From Cristatella mucedo (lineage: Eukaryota; Bryozoa; Phylactolaemata; Cristatellidae): a stretch of 64,000 nucleotides of DNA. Positions 23,667 through 35,332 of this stretch are shown here, one piece after another. The translations under genes were made by a program, and so were the position numbers. Numbering within the stretch: position 1 is the first letter of the stretch; the number at the start of each line of letters is the position of its first letter. The stretch spans positions 248,001-312,000 of the forward strand of contig WPIO01000077.1 of assembly GCA_009760855.2 (NCBI GenBank), given 5' to 3'. Below the pieces are notes generated by a model. That model did not search any database, was not told where the DNA came from, and was given only the letters and a program-made list of their open reading frames with translations.

Positions 23667-23846
23667 CGCTGGTATGGCCCAGTGGTTAAAGTGCTCGCCC
23701 CGACCAAAGTCTTGCCCAGGTCGAGAGCTCGAGCCCCCTGGGTAATGTGAAGCGCCTGGCCTGAACATAGATATTAAGATATTAAGATATTAAGTTCTCT
23801 TAGGACGCTATGTAAATGAATTATATATATATATATATATATATAC
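23667..23846 (+). mobile_element. SINE-B: tRNA-like head with an L2-like tail
   Basis: The head reads GGTATGGCCCAGTGGTTAAAG (A-box-like, about 23671-23691) and GAGAGCTCGAGCCCCC (B-box-like). The 3' part is TGTGAAGCGCCTGG, then TTAAGTTCTCTTAGGACGCT and ATGTAAATGAATTAT, the same order as the L2 stem-loop tail, ending in a TA run. It lies directly after the L2 tail at 23471-23665. A second copy is at 36215-36350. Confidence 0.8.
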
Positions 23847-23929
23847 TCCTAGTGACTCCGTTTCTAAGTTTCTAACTTCCCACCCCTTCTTCCAACTCGT
23901 TCAATCGACACGATACTCTCGCCCCTCAC

Positions 23930-24580
23930 GCGTCTCCTGTCATTTCCTGTCTGTCTTACTCGCCGCCCGGGTGCAGTGCTACTTCCCGTCGTCGCTACCC
24001 GTTCGGTAGGGTCGCGCAAGTTTGCTGCGCCTGTCCGGTGCACGCGTCCTGTTTTGACAGGCCAAAAGCTCGTGGCGAAGTACGCGCGCGTCGAGCTATT
24101 CGCCCAACGCCTAACCGGGCCGCGGCGCAAACGACGCCTCCGCGGAGTAGTTCGCCGCGACGTACCTGCTCGCCCGGCTCATACTGGCGCGCGCAATCGA
24201 AGCTAGCGCCGCGAGGAAGCCGGAAGGAGTCGAGCTCGCGCCACGCTGGCGACGTAGCGACGCCCAGGCGGCGGCGGCGGCCGGCCAGCGAAGTGGCTGC
24301 CGCCGCCGCCGCCGGTCTGCAGTCCGCCAGTCGAGCGAGCGCCGCGTTCACGTCGCCGGGCGTCGCCGCATAGCGATTGACAGGCTGATGCAAGGTCAAG
24401 GTTAAGTTCACCCCTTGCAGACGAGTCGGGACGTGCTTTTGACGAAGGAACTCCCGGCTAATCCCGCGTACTTGCTGATGGTGGACCATTTTCCCATGCG
24501 TCGGCTTTCTTCCTCAGACGAACGAGCCGGAGCTCGACGGCGGCTCGCCGCTCATCGCTTGTAACCAAGTGCGAATGCGC
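23930..24580. promoter_or_regulatory. CpG-rich block B (island-like, candidate divergent promoter)
   Basis: The densest CpG of the window, for example ACGCGCGCGTCGAG (about 24082) and GGCGGCGGCGGCGGCCGGCC (about 24271). On the minus strand GAGCAG|GTACGT gives a strong donor with GT at 24165-24164; a minus-strand exon ending at 24166 could be an untranslated first exon of NCX. On the plus strand a TATA-like box and a donor follow at 24628 and 24813. Open frames through the block only reflect the scarcity of stops in GC-rich DNA. Promoter function is inferred. Confidence 0.45.
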
Positions 24581-24627
24581 CGGATCCTGCAGCCGACCGG
24601 AAGCTCGTGTAGACTCGTGCCGAAAGG

Positions 24628-24635
24628 TATTTAAA
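24628..24635 (+). promoter_or_regulatory. TATA-like box TATTTAAA
   Basis: At the downstream edge of CpG block B. A start about 25-30 bases on would fall near 24660. The first ATG after that is at 24709 in a 153-base candidate exon that ends at a GTGAGT donor. Confidence 0.3.
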
Positions 24636-24708
24636 CTGGCGAAAGAGTGAGTGGATTTCGCGAAAGTTAGGCTGGGACCGACTCAGCGCGAACGAAGAAG
24701 TCGCTGGA

Positions 24709-24812
24709 ATGACCTCTGCACGCCGCCGCCAGCCTCGGGCAGGAGACACAGTAGGGCGCCCAGTTTGCCCAGCCGCGAGCCCCAAAGCTACGTTTACGGT
24801 TTGCCGGACAAG
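24709..24812 (+). CDS. Candidate first coding exon of the zinc-finger gene
   Basis: ATG at 24709 has a purine at -3 (CTGGAATGA). The frame runs 34 codons (MTSARRRQPRAGDTV at the start, ATFTVCRT at the end) plus two bases to AAG|GTGAGT (donor GT at 24813-24814). No upstream ATG lies between the expected start near 24660 and this one. The two left-over bases (AG) join G from 55369 to make an Arg codon directly before KCKHEC of the zinc-finger exon. That phase agreement is expected by chance one time in three, and the intron would be about 30.5 kb. The protein part is basic and has no recognised domain. It could instead be a non-coding exon, or belong to another transcript. Confidence 0.3.
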
Positions 24813-24818
24813 GTGAGT

Positions 24819-25169
24819 TCAGGGTTCAACTTCCCTAAAAATCCTCGGGCTGCGCCTATGAGTATGGTCTAGGTGCCGGCGCTAACTCTCTGCTGCTGCA
24901 CGCTACAGCCAACCAAAAAACATTCCCTACGACAGTTTTACTCCCTTTCCGGTAACCATTGACCTCACAGAAGACCGACGATGACCGCTTTAAAAAGATC
25001 GCAAGAAAAAGAGCTACAGGAAATCCGGATGCTGGAAATGCTTCGAATTAGCATCAACGAATTGCGTAACATGAGTTTATAGAGCATTGGAGCTGTAGCT
25101 TCTTGATAGAAAATGTTAGCCGAGCCATGGCCCAAAGCAAGGGATCGTCGTTCGGAGCTTTAATAGTAA
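24819..25169. other. Unassigned, downstream of the candidate donor
   Basis: Nothing recognised; presumed intron if the exon at 24709-24812 is real. Confidence 0.45.
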
Positions 25170-25240
25170 CAATAAATTTATTATAGCACCCTCAGAGAAC
25201 TCAATATCTTTCGAGGCGCTTTAAACTTGCAGAAAGGAAG
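25170..25240 (-). mobile_element. L2 tail-only insertion
   Basis: The minus-strand tail reads CTTTCTGCAAGTTTAAAGCG, the loop, TTCTCTGAGGGTGCTATAAT. The (ATT)n run has nearly decayed. Confidence 0.8.
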
Positions 25241-25494
25241 CGAAGCTTTGTAGAGTACGAGGCTGCAGCCACTTCTTAACTGCATCTAGACGGGCCAACT
25301 TTCCGAGTCGAGTCCGAGTCACCCGAGAACTTCTTTTGAGTTCAAACTAGCTTCGAACCAGGTATGTTATCACAGTCAGAAGCGTTCGTAGTCGGAACTA
25401 GTGGCACTGTCGGACGGTGGATACATCAGTCCATACCTGGCAACGAGAGAGATCTCAGAACTGGGAATGTGGAGTTTTGCACGTATCAGGAACA

Positions 25495-25715
25495 TAATAA
25501 TAATAAGAAGAAGAAGAATACACTTGAGAAAGCGCCCTCAGAGAACTCAATCTCTTTCTAGGCGCTTCAAATTTTCTGCAAAGGAAACACGATCAAATGG
25601 TGAATGGTATAATGCTTGATAAACAACAAGAATAACATGGTTAGTGGCGACATGCACAGGGTCAGCATGCAAGTGTGGTTAGGGGCAGCATGCAACAGTG
25701 TCAGCACGTATAAGC
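25495..25715 (-). mobile_element. L2-type LINE, 3'UTR only
   Basis: From the (AATAAT/AAG)n run at 25495 through the stem-loop (GAAAGCGCCCTCAGAGAAC on the plus strand) to the CATGCACAGGGTCAGCATGC and GTGTCAGCACGTATAAGCAC motifs of the L2 3'UTR. Confidence 0.9.
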
Positions 25716-26094
25716 ACCTATATAAGCAAATAGTACACAATTGTGCAGCCTCTACAGACAGATGGGTTTGTAAGTGCCTGTCTACTCACGAGAAATTAGC
25801 ATTTTGCAGCTGTGATACTAGCAATTGAAGGGGATATGAGGATGATGCGAGGGAGACGGGAAACTGTAGCACGTAATTGACAACGCTAGCGCCATCTAGC
25901 GCGAGTATCAATGGCAACACTCGATGACCTAAAATTGTACAGTTTTTGAACGATAAACTGAGGGAACTCTTTGAAAGATTCAATGGCTGATCGGTATCTG
26001 TTACGACATGAGACAATTGGAAGATTTCTCGCTCATTCTAGTTAAAGGGTCAGAAATGTGTTTACAACTTTCAAAACCATCTCTTACTTTTCCT
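25716..26094. other. Unassigned
   Basis: No element recognised. A small inverted motif (CGCTAGCGCCATCTAGCGCG) lies at about 25884-25903. Confidence 0.5.
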
Positions 26095-26840
26095 CATCTC
26101 ATCGTCATCTCACACAACAAAGAGTAAGCGAGAAGCACATCTGAGTCGGGAGGGCAGTTGAGGTAGTGAGTAGCGTGGAAGTAGCAGCTCAGGGCGGCTG
26201 GAAAGGATGTGCCACAGTCGGCAGCAGAATAGATGTCGTCGCGTAAGGATTGTGGAAGTGAGTTCAACAGTTTAGGACATGCCTACGAAAGGCTTTTACC
26301 GGCAACGGTCTTTAAGCGTAAGAATGGAACAGCTAATATACTGTCCATACACGACCTGAGGGCACGAGGAGACTGAAACTGATGCAGCAGTTCAGCTTGG
26401 TGTGAGTGAGCCAAGCCAATGCGGCCTTGTAAGTCAGCGTAGAAACTTTTCTCTGTAACTGTTGATCAAATAGCAACGGAAACACTCGATCAATTTTCTG
26501 AGATATGTAAACTAGCCTTGCATCCATATTCATTACCAGCTACAGTCGCCTAAAGAATGTTTACGGTAGCACAGCCAAAAAGGGATTGAAATTATTCAGC
26601 CTGGACAGAACCAGGGAGCTAGTTAAAATGTGTGCAAGCCACTTCGGAAGACAGTCCCTAATCTCAGCTCTGGATCGAACATGATGGCTAGCTGCGGAGG
26701 TAGTCTTATTAACAATTCTTTTTTTATTACAAAACTGTAAGAATTTTCCAAAAAGTACTCTTAAATTTCGAACACGTGGTGGCGGTCGCACAAGAGCATC
26801 ACTCATTAGAACAGCAAACTTATCTAGTCCAGCCAAAAGC
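26095..26840 (-). mobile_element. LINE family B, ORF2 C-terminal remnant
   Basis: On the minus strand, with frameshifts: VRNLRVLFGKFLQF, TSAASHHVRSRAEIRDCL, LAHILTSSLVLSRLNNFNPF, then a diverged ELLHQFQSPRALRSC, LAVPFLRLKTV, SLPQSL. The same motifs occur in the copy at 32505-33125 (LAVPFLRLKTVGDRSFS, LRNSLPQF), and they differ from the main L2 family at most positions. This is a second CR1/L2-group LINE. Confidence 0.75.
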
Positions 26841-27574
26841 TTTGGGTGTCTTACTATGAGTGGCAGTTCCGTTGCATCATTTGCGACATGTAAGATTGGA
26901 TGTCTGCAATGCAGGCGTTCAGTTTATCAGTCGTAGTATTGGACTCCGACGGTTTGAACAGAAAATACAGCTGAGTACAGTAAGCATAGAATTATTCACG
27001 GAGAACAGAGGAAAGTATGAAGCGAGCGCCCCGCCGGCGCCAGGCTGCAGCGGTCTCACCACCGAAAAAAGAGAATGTTTATTGTTGACACACGTCTTAT
27101 CTGCCCTCCGAGTAAAACACTAAAGTACCAGAGCAAGCAGTTTTTGGGGTCAGCCACAAGTGAGGATGAGGTATAGTCCTAAGGTATTCTTAGTTGCAGT
27201 TACCGGCGCATGTTGACTTGTGCAATTTGACCAGCCTCACAAATGGACCAATTCATCTCTCTGGCTCTTGTAACTTAAACAGTAATGGTGGAAATCGATT
27301 GCTTAGGCCTGTATGGCATGTTCTCATGTTTAATTCTTTTGCTCGTGCAAGACTAGTTGAAGAAGTCTACGACTGTTCTCGAGTAAGGAATATCCGTACT
27401 AGCAAAGACGCGGCACAGGAAGCGAGCACTATGCTGCAAGGGCAAAGGCTCTACGACAAAAAGAAACGCTACGAGTGGAACCGGTCAGCGAGCTGTGACT
27501 CGTTGGCTCTAGGCGGAAGGAGGCATCGTTCGCTGATTTAACAGTACCATTTGCCTAGAAGAAGTGAAAGAAGA
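26841..27574. other. Unassigned sequence
   Basis: No gene or element recognised. Confidence 0.5.
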
Positions 27575-27700
27575 AGAAGAGCCTTACTGGCTGTCACCGG
27601 CGCTTGCAATGCACATTTAAGGATCACCCACTGCAGGACTCGAACCCACGAGCCGGGTCGTGAAGGGTAAACACGTTAGTTACCTTTGGGCTAAGATGGG
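27575..27700 (-). mobile_element. SINE-A, short-hairpin form
   Basis: The minus strand has B box GGTTCGAGTCC after CACGACCCGGCTCGTG, a 5-bp arm as in an ordinary anticodon stem, and continues with AGTGGGTGATCC and the SINE body. Confidence 0.75.
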
Positions 27701-27705
27701 GTGGG

Positions 27706-27875
27706 GGAATTAGCTTTCTCAAGAACTTCATTTATATCGTTGCAGAAATGCCTTAACGGCTATCATCGCCGCTTGCAAATGACAAAAACGAATAGGCTAC
27801 TGCTGGACTCGAACCCAATACATGGGTAGGGAAGTGCGAACACCTTACCCGTAGGGTTAGACCCAGATTTGATTC
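27706..27875 (-). mobile_element. SINE-A, diverged copy next to another
   Basis: The minus strand has GGGTTCGAGTCC, the body with GATGATAGCCGTTAAGGC and TTTCTGCAACGATAT, and a tail near 27715. It is the same orientation as, and within ten bases of, the copy at 27575-27700, so they are either independent insertions or a duplication. Confidence 0.7.
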
Positions 27876-28024
27876 GAACTCGCTGGGATCCTGAATGCAC
27901 GAGGTGTTTTCTAGACCTAGGAGAATTCTAACTAGATTAATTAGCTAGCTGTTTTCCTACCTTTAGTGTAAGCAGATTATTGTCGTGAGCTCAACCGACT
28001 GATCTAATCACTTGTACTACTCCA

Positions 28025-28105
28025 GTGAACTGTAAAAGCGCCAAGAGAGAGAGATTAAGTTCACTGAGGGCGCTTTATCAAGTGAATTATTATTATTATT
28101 ATTAA
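28025..28105 (+). mobile_element. L2 tail-only insertion
   Basis: GTAAAAGCGCC, the loop, GAGGGCGCTTTATCAAGTG and an (ATT)n run. Confidence 0.9.
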
Positions 28106-28314
28106 AAGAGGCGTGCGTTCGAACAGCAGTGTTGCATCGAGTAACTTTTCCATTAAAGATTTAAAAAACTGATGATTTTCATTAGCTTTCTCCCACTTTG
28201 GATGTTTGAGTTTTGTTACAAACTTTGCCTTAAAGGATACTGATAATTTCGAATGTAGGCATGTCCTGGTTGCTTCTACTCAACAGGTACAAAGTGCTCA
28301 AACAATTTAATAGT

Positions 28315-28465
28315 CAACCATTTCAGCAGCCTCATCTATCAAGTGACAGAATATTATTAATGGCTCTCACTCCACTTGCACTTTGAAATAAATAATTGCT
28401 GCTGCATGAATTGAACCCACGAACTTGGACGTTAAGTTCAAGCGCCTAATCCCTAGGGTACGACC
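28315..28465 (-). mobile_element. SINE-A, old copy
   Basis: The minus strand has GTGGGTTCAATTC (degenerate B box) after an AACGTCCAAGTTCGTG arm of the short form, then the SINE body. Strongly decayed. Confidence 0.65.
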
Positions 28466-30630
28466 AAGGGGCTGACACCGCTTAAACGTTAACCGCGATT
28501 CGGCAAAAAGGTGCTACAAACCTGGCTTTTGCGAAGACGTGAAGCCTTTCTGTACGTCCTGCGCAATGCGATCGCCAAAAAATTTTGAACTTATTGCTAA
28601 GAGTTGCTTCCAGTGGGGCTAATATTTCTCCTCCAGCGGTGCACGATCCTGAAACACCCATGTTACCTGTGCAGAACTCTGCAGATTTCGCTATAAAGCT
28701 AATTTATCATTAGACACTTGACATAAGGCTATAAAGAATCTGCCTCAAATTTCAAATGGCTCAAGCCGAATCCTGGTTTAATGCGCACTAATAAATGCCC
28801 CACGTTTGTAATTGAGAATTCGGTGGCAATTGGCTGCAACCATTAGGCCTCTAATGCAGACGAGCTTCGGCCACTTAGTCATTCGTAATCGCTAAGAATA
28901 CCAAGACTCTTGATGTGCTATTCGCATCAGCCACGTAATGATTATCGTAGTATTCATTGAGCCATTTCAAAGTATTAATTAATGGCATGGTGAAACTGAT
29001 ATGAGGAGGCGGCAAGCGGGAATGTGCATGTGCATTGTGGGAGGACCTGAGTCTAGCCAATATGGCCGAAGCACTAATTTATTTCTGATAGGTTCCCTTT
29101 CTTGGAAAGATATCTTCGAACGAAAGCAATTCTGAAGTACATCGGTTGCTGCAGCAAGGCTGTAAAGAAAAACGATCCGATGATAGATTCGATATCACTT
29201 GAAATATTAATGGTTCCCGAGTTATAGCGATTGTGAACTAAATAAGATATAACTGTTTGTACAGATAAAAGAAAAGCCCATCTCAAGTGACTGTTGGTCA
29301 GTGTACTTTGTGCTTTGAATTAGATAGTTGTTCGCTTTGGCTAGTCCTGTGTACACATGCCTCCATTTGGCTTTGAAATACAGTGTTGCGATAACGACTT
29401 AAACCTTTTGTTAAGTTTCGGACGTTCGCGATTTCCTGACGCGTTCTCCCACGTCGGCACAACCGAGTTCATCGGCGAAACATCTACTACTCGCTGTAGG
29501 CGTGCTTCGAGGCGCCAGCTTGACCAGCAGAGGTCGCATACGTCTGAAAGGACTACAACGTATTAGGCGCTCTGCGTTTTCGGTCCAGAGGCTGTTTAGT
29601 TCAGGCCCCACCGAAGCGCGGTCATAAAAAAGAACGCAGCTGCGCAGCATCAAACGAGCCAAGAAACAGCAGCAGCTCAAACGACCGGATGAACGAGCCA
29701 AACAATTACGGGGCTTGAGCCGATCTTACCGAGCCCAAAAAGGACGAAGTGAAGATCTACCAACATAGCACCCGCGAAGCGACAAACTAGCAGCAGCAGT
29801 AATCGCATTACCATTACCGAGGCTATTCATCGTTCGCACTCTCTTCTAAATAGCTAGCTTTTGCGGTCAGGCTCATTAGCCACACACGAGCCAGCGGTTG
29901 GTTGCACGACGCTCTTCGAAGGCGTGGCGCATACACTCAGGATGTCGGCTCGCTGTGCAGGTCAAATGATTGCTCAACCGCTAAGATGACTCCGGGAGCT
30001 CGAAAGAGTACGCTGGATCTGATACCTCACTCTGTGGGGGATGGTAGCCGGTGTCTAATCCAAGCTCGCTCTACACGATCTGCCTCTCTTGATGAGCCTA
30101 TTTAAAGAAGTATACTTAATGATTTTCCGGGAATCACGAATGGCAGCCAGAATATGGCGTCTCGGATGTACAAACGTGGTATGAGCATGCTGGCCAAAGG
30201 ATTGGGCTAGAATGTTCGCACCGAATCTCACGACTTGCTACCACAAAGCAGAGTTGACAAGCACAAGAAGCTGCCAAAAAAGCAACATTGGGCAACAGCC
30301 TTGTCAATGCGGTGGCTATTGCTTGGGAAAGAAAATTTCTTCTCAGGAAGCATAAGATACCGCCGGCTGCTTTAACGGTCATCGCTGCATCAGATACACT
30401 GCTACAACTATATTACGTGCCAATTGCGTTAATGCTTTAGAAAATTAAAACCAGATCAAAGTGTATCTGCTTAGAGGGCGTCAGCAACTTCACATCCACG
30501 CACTACATCGGGGTCCCACGACTAACTGCAACACATCGCGATACGATGCGATACAGATGCTAACTCTACAATAAACGTCAGAATACTGCAGTATTGATTC
30601 CAAAGTATGCAGAATAATTTCACCGGTTTA
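28466..30630. other. Unassigned sequence
   Basis: No supported gene. A moderately CpG-rich part at about 29415-29700 has no recognisable coding signal. Confidence 0.5.
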
Positions 30631-32175
30631 CTCACCTAATTTCGTGCAATTTCGCTGGCATATTTCGTTCTATGGCCTCAAATGGCCCGGGCCAACCAGC
30701 CTATTTACACATTCGGACGGTGATACAACTGCCATTTCGACAAAATGCTTTGCGCAACTGCTCTTTCAATTCCGATTCAATTTCAATCCTTTCCATTGCG
30801 ACACTATAGAGTGCAGTATGCCAAATGTTTTGCGACATGTTTTACCCGCCAAATGTTTTGCGACTTCGCTCGGCGTTTTCGTGCCACGGTATCCCATGGC
30901 CCTGCCCAAATGGCAGCCGAAAACATTCGAACTCCAAAAAAGCTACTATTTCCCCACAAAATTCTTTGCACAACTGCGGGTTTGAATCCAAATTGCAGAA
31001 ACAGTGTTCCAGGTTCCACCCATAGCCACAAGATTCCATGCGATTTCGCTTCCTCATTTTAATGCTCTGGCTTCCAGTGGACCGGCCAAGATGGCAGCCA
31101 TAAGCAATCGAACAGCGATACAGCAGCCGTTTCCACAACAAGTGCTTCACAACAGTGGTTTTGATTTCACACTATGGAAAAACGTGTTTTGGTTTTACTG
31201 ACCAAATGTCGTGCGATCGCCCTTTCGCGTGCTGGTGCTATGGCCTCAGATGGCCCGGTCCAATTGGAAGCTCAAAAATTCGAACTAATAAAGCTGCCGT
31301 TTTAATAAAACATTTATCGCAACTGCGGTTTTAATTTCAAATGATAGCAAAACGTTTGCCATGGTTAGCAGCAAAATTTCATGCGATTACGCTCGCACGT
31401 TCTCGCGCTATGGCTTTCAGCGGTCCGGCCCAGATGGCAACCCTAAATAACGATGCTCAGATGCAGCTGCCATTTTAAGAATAAGTGGTTTGATTCCAAA
31501 TTAGGGAAAACGGTGTTCCATGTTTACACACAGACATAATTTCACGGCATAGCGCACGGGCGTTCTCATGATATAGTCTGAAATGGCTCAAATCAGTCAG
31601 CCGCCCTACTTATTCCCTTTGTAGCAAATGTAAAGCGCCTAGGAAAAGATTGAGTTCGCTGAGGGCGCTTTATCAAGTGCATTATTATTATTAGTATTCC
31701 AATCGCGACAAAGCAGCCATTTTGACACTAGGCTTCGGCAAAAATGGTTTTGATTTTGCATTATAAAAACGATTTTCTCCGGATTCACTCAAAATTGCAT
31801 GCGACTGCTCATGGGCGTTTTCACGCTATGGCCTCAACTGGTCCGGGCCAGCCAGCCGTCATAAATATTCCAACTGCGAAATAGCTGCCATTTCCAGAGT
31901 GTGCTTTGAGAAACTGCGTTTTTGATTTCATGCTACAGGAAACAGTGTTCAGGATCAACTCGCTAAATTTCTTGAAACTGCCCGTTCGCGTTCTCATGCT
32001 ATGGCTTCCAATCGCTAGGACCATCCAGCCTGCCATTTTTACAACAGAGGTTAAACCTGTGGTTTTGATTTCACAATGTAGATAAAAGTGTTTCGAATTT
32101 CCCAACCTAAATTCATGACATTGGTCGGGCATGTTCTAATGCTATGGCCTTCAATGACTCGGGATATCAGATGCC
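30631..32175 (+). repeat. Diverged tandem repeat (about 165-170 bp monomer), forward orientation
   Basis: Repeated landmarks: CATGCGATTTCGCTTC, then a GCTATGGCCTC core, GGCCCGGGCCAACC, a CAGCTGCCATTTC-like block and TTTTGATTTC. The GCTATGGC core occurs at about 30672, 30892, 31071, 31240, 31410, 31571, 31826, 32000 and 32142. Most spacings are 163-180; the longer gap after 31571 holds an inserted L2 tail. Neighbouring monomers differ at many sites, so the array is old. It is not coding. Confidence 0.85.
31612..31694 (+). mobile_element. L2 tail inserted in the satellite array
   Basis: GTAGCAAATGTAAAGCGCC, the loop, GCTGAGGGCGCTTTATC, AAGTGCATTATTATTATTAG. It interrupts one monomer of the array. 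Confidence 0.9.
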
Positions 32176-34845
32176 AAATCAATATAAAGCGTAAGCGAAA
32201 TCGCACGAGATTTGGCGGGTAAGCCCAGAATACTGTTTTCCATAATAAGAAATCGGAACCACAGTTTCGCGATGCCTATTGTTAAAATAGTAGTTGTATT
32301 GCATTTCGCGAATGCAGAGCGAAACCGGGCCATTGGAGGCCATTGCATGAGCGTGGGCCTGGGCTATAGCATGAAATTGGGTTGGTAAAACTGGAACATT
32401 TTTTTGCTATAGCATGAAATCAAAAACGCGGTAGAAGTTGCAGCCGTATTGCAGTTGGGATATGTAGGAAGGCTGGCTTACTGAGGCAATTGGAGGCGGG
32501 GAAAATTTTTACTAGCTCCTTAGTTCTGTCTTGGCTTGATTATTGTAGTTCTCTTTTAGCTGGGCTACCAAAGAAAGCAACTAGGCCACTGCAGCTGACT
32601 ATGACTATGGCTGCAAGGCTAGTCTTCAAGTCCTAGAGGTTTGAGCACGTGTGTTATTTGATAAAAGAGCTAGGGTAGATGCCGGTTGAGCAACGGATAC
32701 AGAGCAAAGTTCTTACGCTGACCCACAAAATCCGCCCCAGCTTGGCTCCTTCGTACCTAGCTGAACTGCTGCACCAGTTTTAGCCTCTTCGCGCCCTCAG
32801 GTCCTGTGTGGACAATAAATTAGCTGTTCCATTCCTCCGCTTAAAGACCGTTGGCGACAGAAGCTTTAGCTCTGCAGGTCCTAGACTGAGGAACTCGCTT
32901 CCACAATTCTTATGCAACGACAATTACTCTACTGCTGCCGAAAATGGCTCATACTTTCCAGCGGTCCTGAGCTGGTACTTCCATGCTATACTCACTACCT
33001 CAACTGCTCTCCTGACTCTGCTATGCTTCCCACTTTCTCTTTGTTGCGTGAGACGAACTCTGTTGGCTACCAAATGCATACCGAAAGCCGCTTAGGCTGT
33101 GAGTGCGCTATACAAAACTCACCTGCGTAACACCCACATGGTCTTTATGACTTTGTGGAGTTACAGACGGAGATATATTACATTACATAGCACGAAAATG
33201 CGCATGTGCTACACTATGGAATTTGGTTGGTAAACCCGAAACACAGTTTTCGATCGTGTGGAATAAAAATTGCAGTTTCATGTTGCCTATCGTTGAAATG
33301 GCTACTGTATCGATATTGGATTACATATGGTGGCCGGCAGGCGTGGGCCATTTGAGGTCAGAGCGTGACGACGTGGAAAGGCAATTGCAAGAAATTTTGG
33401 GGCTAAACCTGGCGCACTGTTTGCTATTATTAGAGATTAAAACCGAAGTTGCACAAAGCAATTTGTAGAAATGGCAGCCTTACTGCAGTTCGAATGTTTT
33501 GGGCTGCCATTAGGGCTGGGACCTCGGTGGCAATAGCGAGAAAACTCGCAAATGCAATCAGACAAACTTTTGTGTTGGGTAAACCCGGAACACTGTTTTC
33601 CGTAATGTGGAATCAAAACCGCAGCTGTGCGACGCTTATTGTGGAAATGGCAGCTGTATCGCCAATTCGATTATTTAAGGCTGCCATGCTGGCCGGTCCA
33701 CTGGAGGCACTAGAGCATGGAAATGCGGAAGCGAAATCGCATGCAATCTTCTGGGTACATCTGGAACACTGTTGTCTGTAATTTGGATACAAAGCTGCAG
33801 TTGTGCAAAGCTTGTCGTTAGGGTCACAGGGAGGGCTCGCACGGAGCCTGTCCTTCGGAAGCAATTTAAATGGAATCGCCCATTCCGGATGGCGTGATGA
33901 ATAGCGGTTAAACCCGGAGCAGTGTTTCTACAATGTGGTATCAAAGCCTTTATTGACCGAATCGCGGAACTTGCAGCTGCATCGTAGTTCAGAAATTAAG
34001 GGCGGGTTGGGCAATTGGAGGTGATTATATTTGAATACGCATGGAAAATTGCTTTACATTTAATTGCTACAGCTGTAACACCATTTACCACTGTGGCCTA
34101 TAAACCGCAGTTGCAATATGCCTGTTGTGGCAACAACAGCTGTATCGCAGTTCAACATCGCATGACGGCCAGGGCCATTACGCGCCATTGCGTGAGAACG
34201 CGCATGCGTAATTGCAGGAAATTTCCCGGGTAAACCCGGAACATTGTTTTCTATCATGCGGAATTAAAAGCGTAGTTGCGCAACGCTTACAGGGAATGGC
34301 AGCTGTATCGCAGCTAGATTGAACTGGAGGCTGGCTGACCCGGGCCGCAGCAAGGATATGAGCACACGCAATCGCATTAAATCTGGCGGCTGGCTACACT
34401 GCTATTTATCAATTGAAATGAAAATAATATTTGCGGGAAGCTTTTTGCAGAAACGGCAGCTGTATCGCAATTTAATTATTCGGGGCTGCTATCTGGGTCG
34501 GCCCACTGGAGGTCAGTTAGCATGAGAAGCGTGATCACAATCGCATGAAATCTAACGGGTTGACGGGCAACACTGTTTTGTTTGATTAGGAATCAAAATC
34601 GCAGTTGCGAAAAGCTTTTGCAGAAATGGCAGCTTTATTGCAGTTCGAATATCTTGAGCCTGCTATTTAGGCAGGGCCATCGGATATCATAGCTAAGAGA
34701 ACGCGCAAGCGCAATTGTTTGAAATTTTGTGAGTAAGCTTGGCATACTGTTATCTATAATTTGGATTCGAAACCGCAATTGTATCGCCGCTCGAATAAAT
34801 GGAAATTGGCTGGCTGGGCCGGGCCATTGAACATAGAGCAAGTAT
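32176..34845 (-). repeat. Same tandem repeat, reverse orientation
   Basis: Plus-strand landmarks are the reverse complement of the left half: GCGAAATCGCACGAGATTTG, GGGTAAACCCGGAACA, TGTTTTCC, GGAATCAAAACCGCAG, ATGGCAGCTGTATCGCAGTT, GGCCGGTCCACTGGAGGC. The array switches orientation at about 32165-32185 and is interrupted by a LINE at 32505-33125. Monomers are visible at about 32331, 33346, 33691, 34013, 34165, 34493, 34670 and 34820. Confidence 0.85.
32505..33125 (+). mobile_element. LINE family B fragment inserted in the satellite array
   Basis: Frames read SLVLSWLDYCSSLLAGLPKK, MPVEQRIQSKVLTLTHKIR, SLAPSYLAELLHQ, LAVPFLRLKTVGDRSFS, LRNSLPQFLCND. This is the C-terminal domain that follows the RT in CR1/L2-group LINEs. 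It ends with a tail-like TGCGCTATACAAAAC. It is closely related to the copy at 26095-26840. Stops and frameshifts are present. Confidence 0.8.
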
Positions 34846-35332
34846 GGTCCTAGGCGGTTACTCGCATGTGCTCCCGTGCCCTGTCGTGCTCATAGCTTGA
34901 ATGTTTATTCACACATTCGTGCAAAAGGCGGCAGTGACAAGCAGTAATACGCCGCCTCGGGCGGTGATACACAACAATAATAAATGGCCTCTGGTAGTGA
35001 TACATAGCGCTGATGCACAGCTTCTGGAAACGCTCGTGATAACGCATCTGCAAATATTATTTAATCGGGTTGAACGGGGATCGAAAGTAAATGGCACTGC
35101 AACTTGAGACACGGCTAGACATTTATTAAGGGTGCTGTGCCTAGAATGCGTTTCAACAGACCAATCGCTGTGGAGATGATTGTCAGCAAGTGTGCCTGCT
35201 AAAAGCGGGCGCGTGCAGCCCTTATTCAAATTCCCGAAACGGGCAGTCATGTCCAATTGGTTAACGAAGAGTAGCGAGATGTGCGCTTTTCAAAAAGATT
35301 AACTCGGTAGGCACGCCAGCACAGGTTTTTTA
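34846..35332. other. Unassigned
   Basis: No gene or repeat recognised after the end of the tandem array. Confidence 0.5.

Noticed and set aside
30631-34845. Possible CRISPR-like array because of regular repeats
   Set aside because: The whole unit of about 165-170 bp is repeated, with no unique spacers, and the genome is animal.
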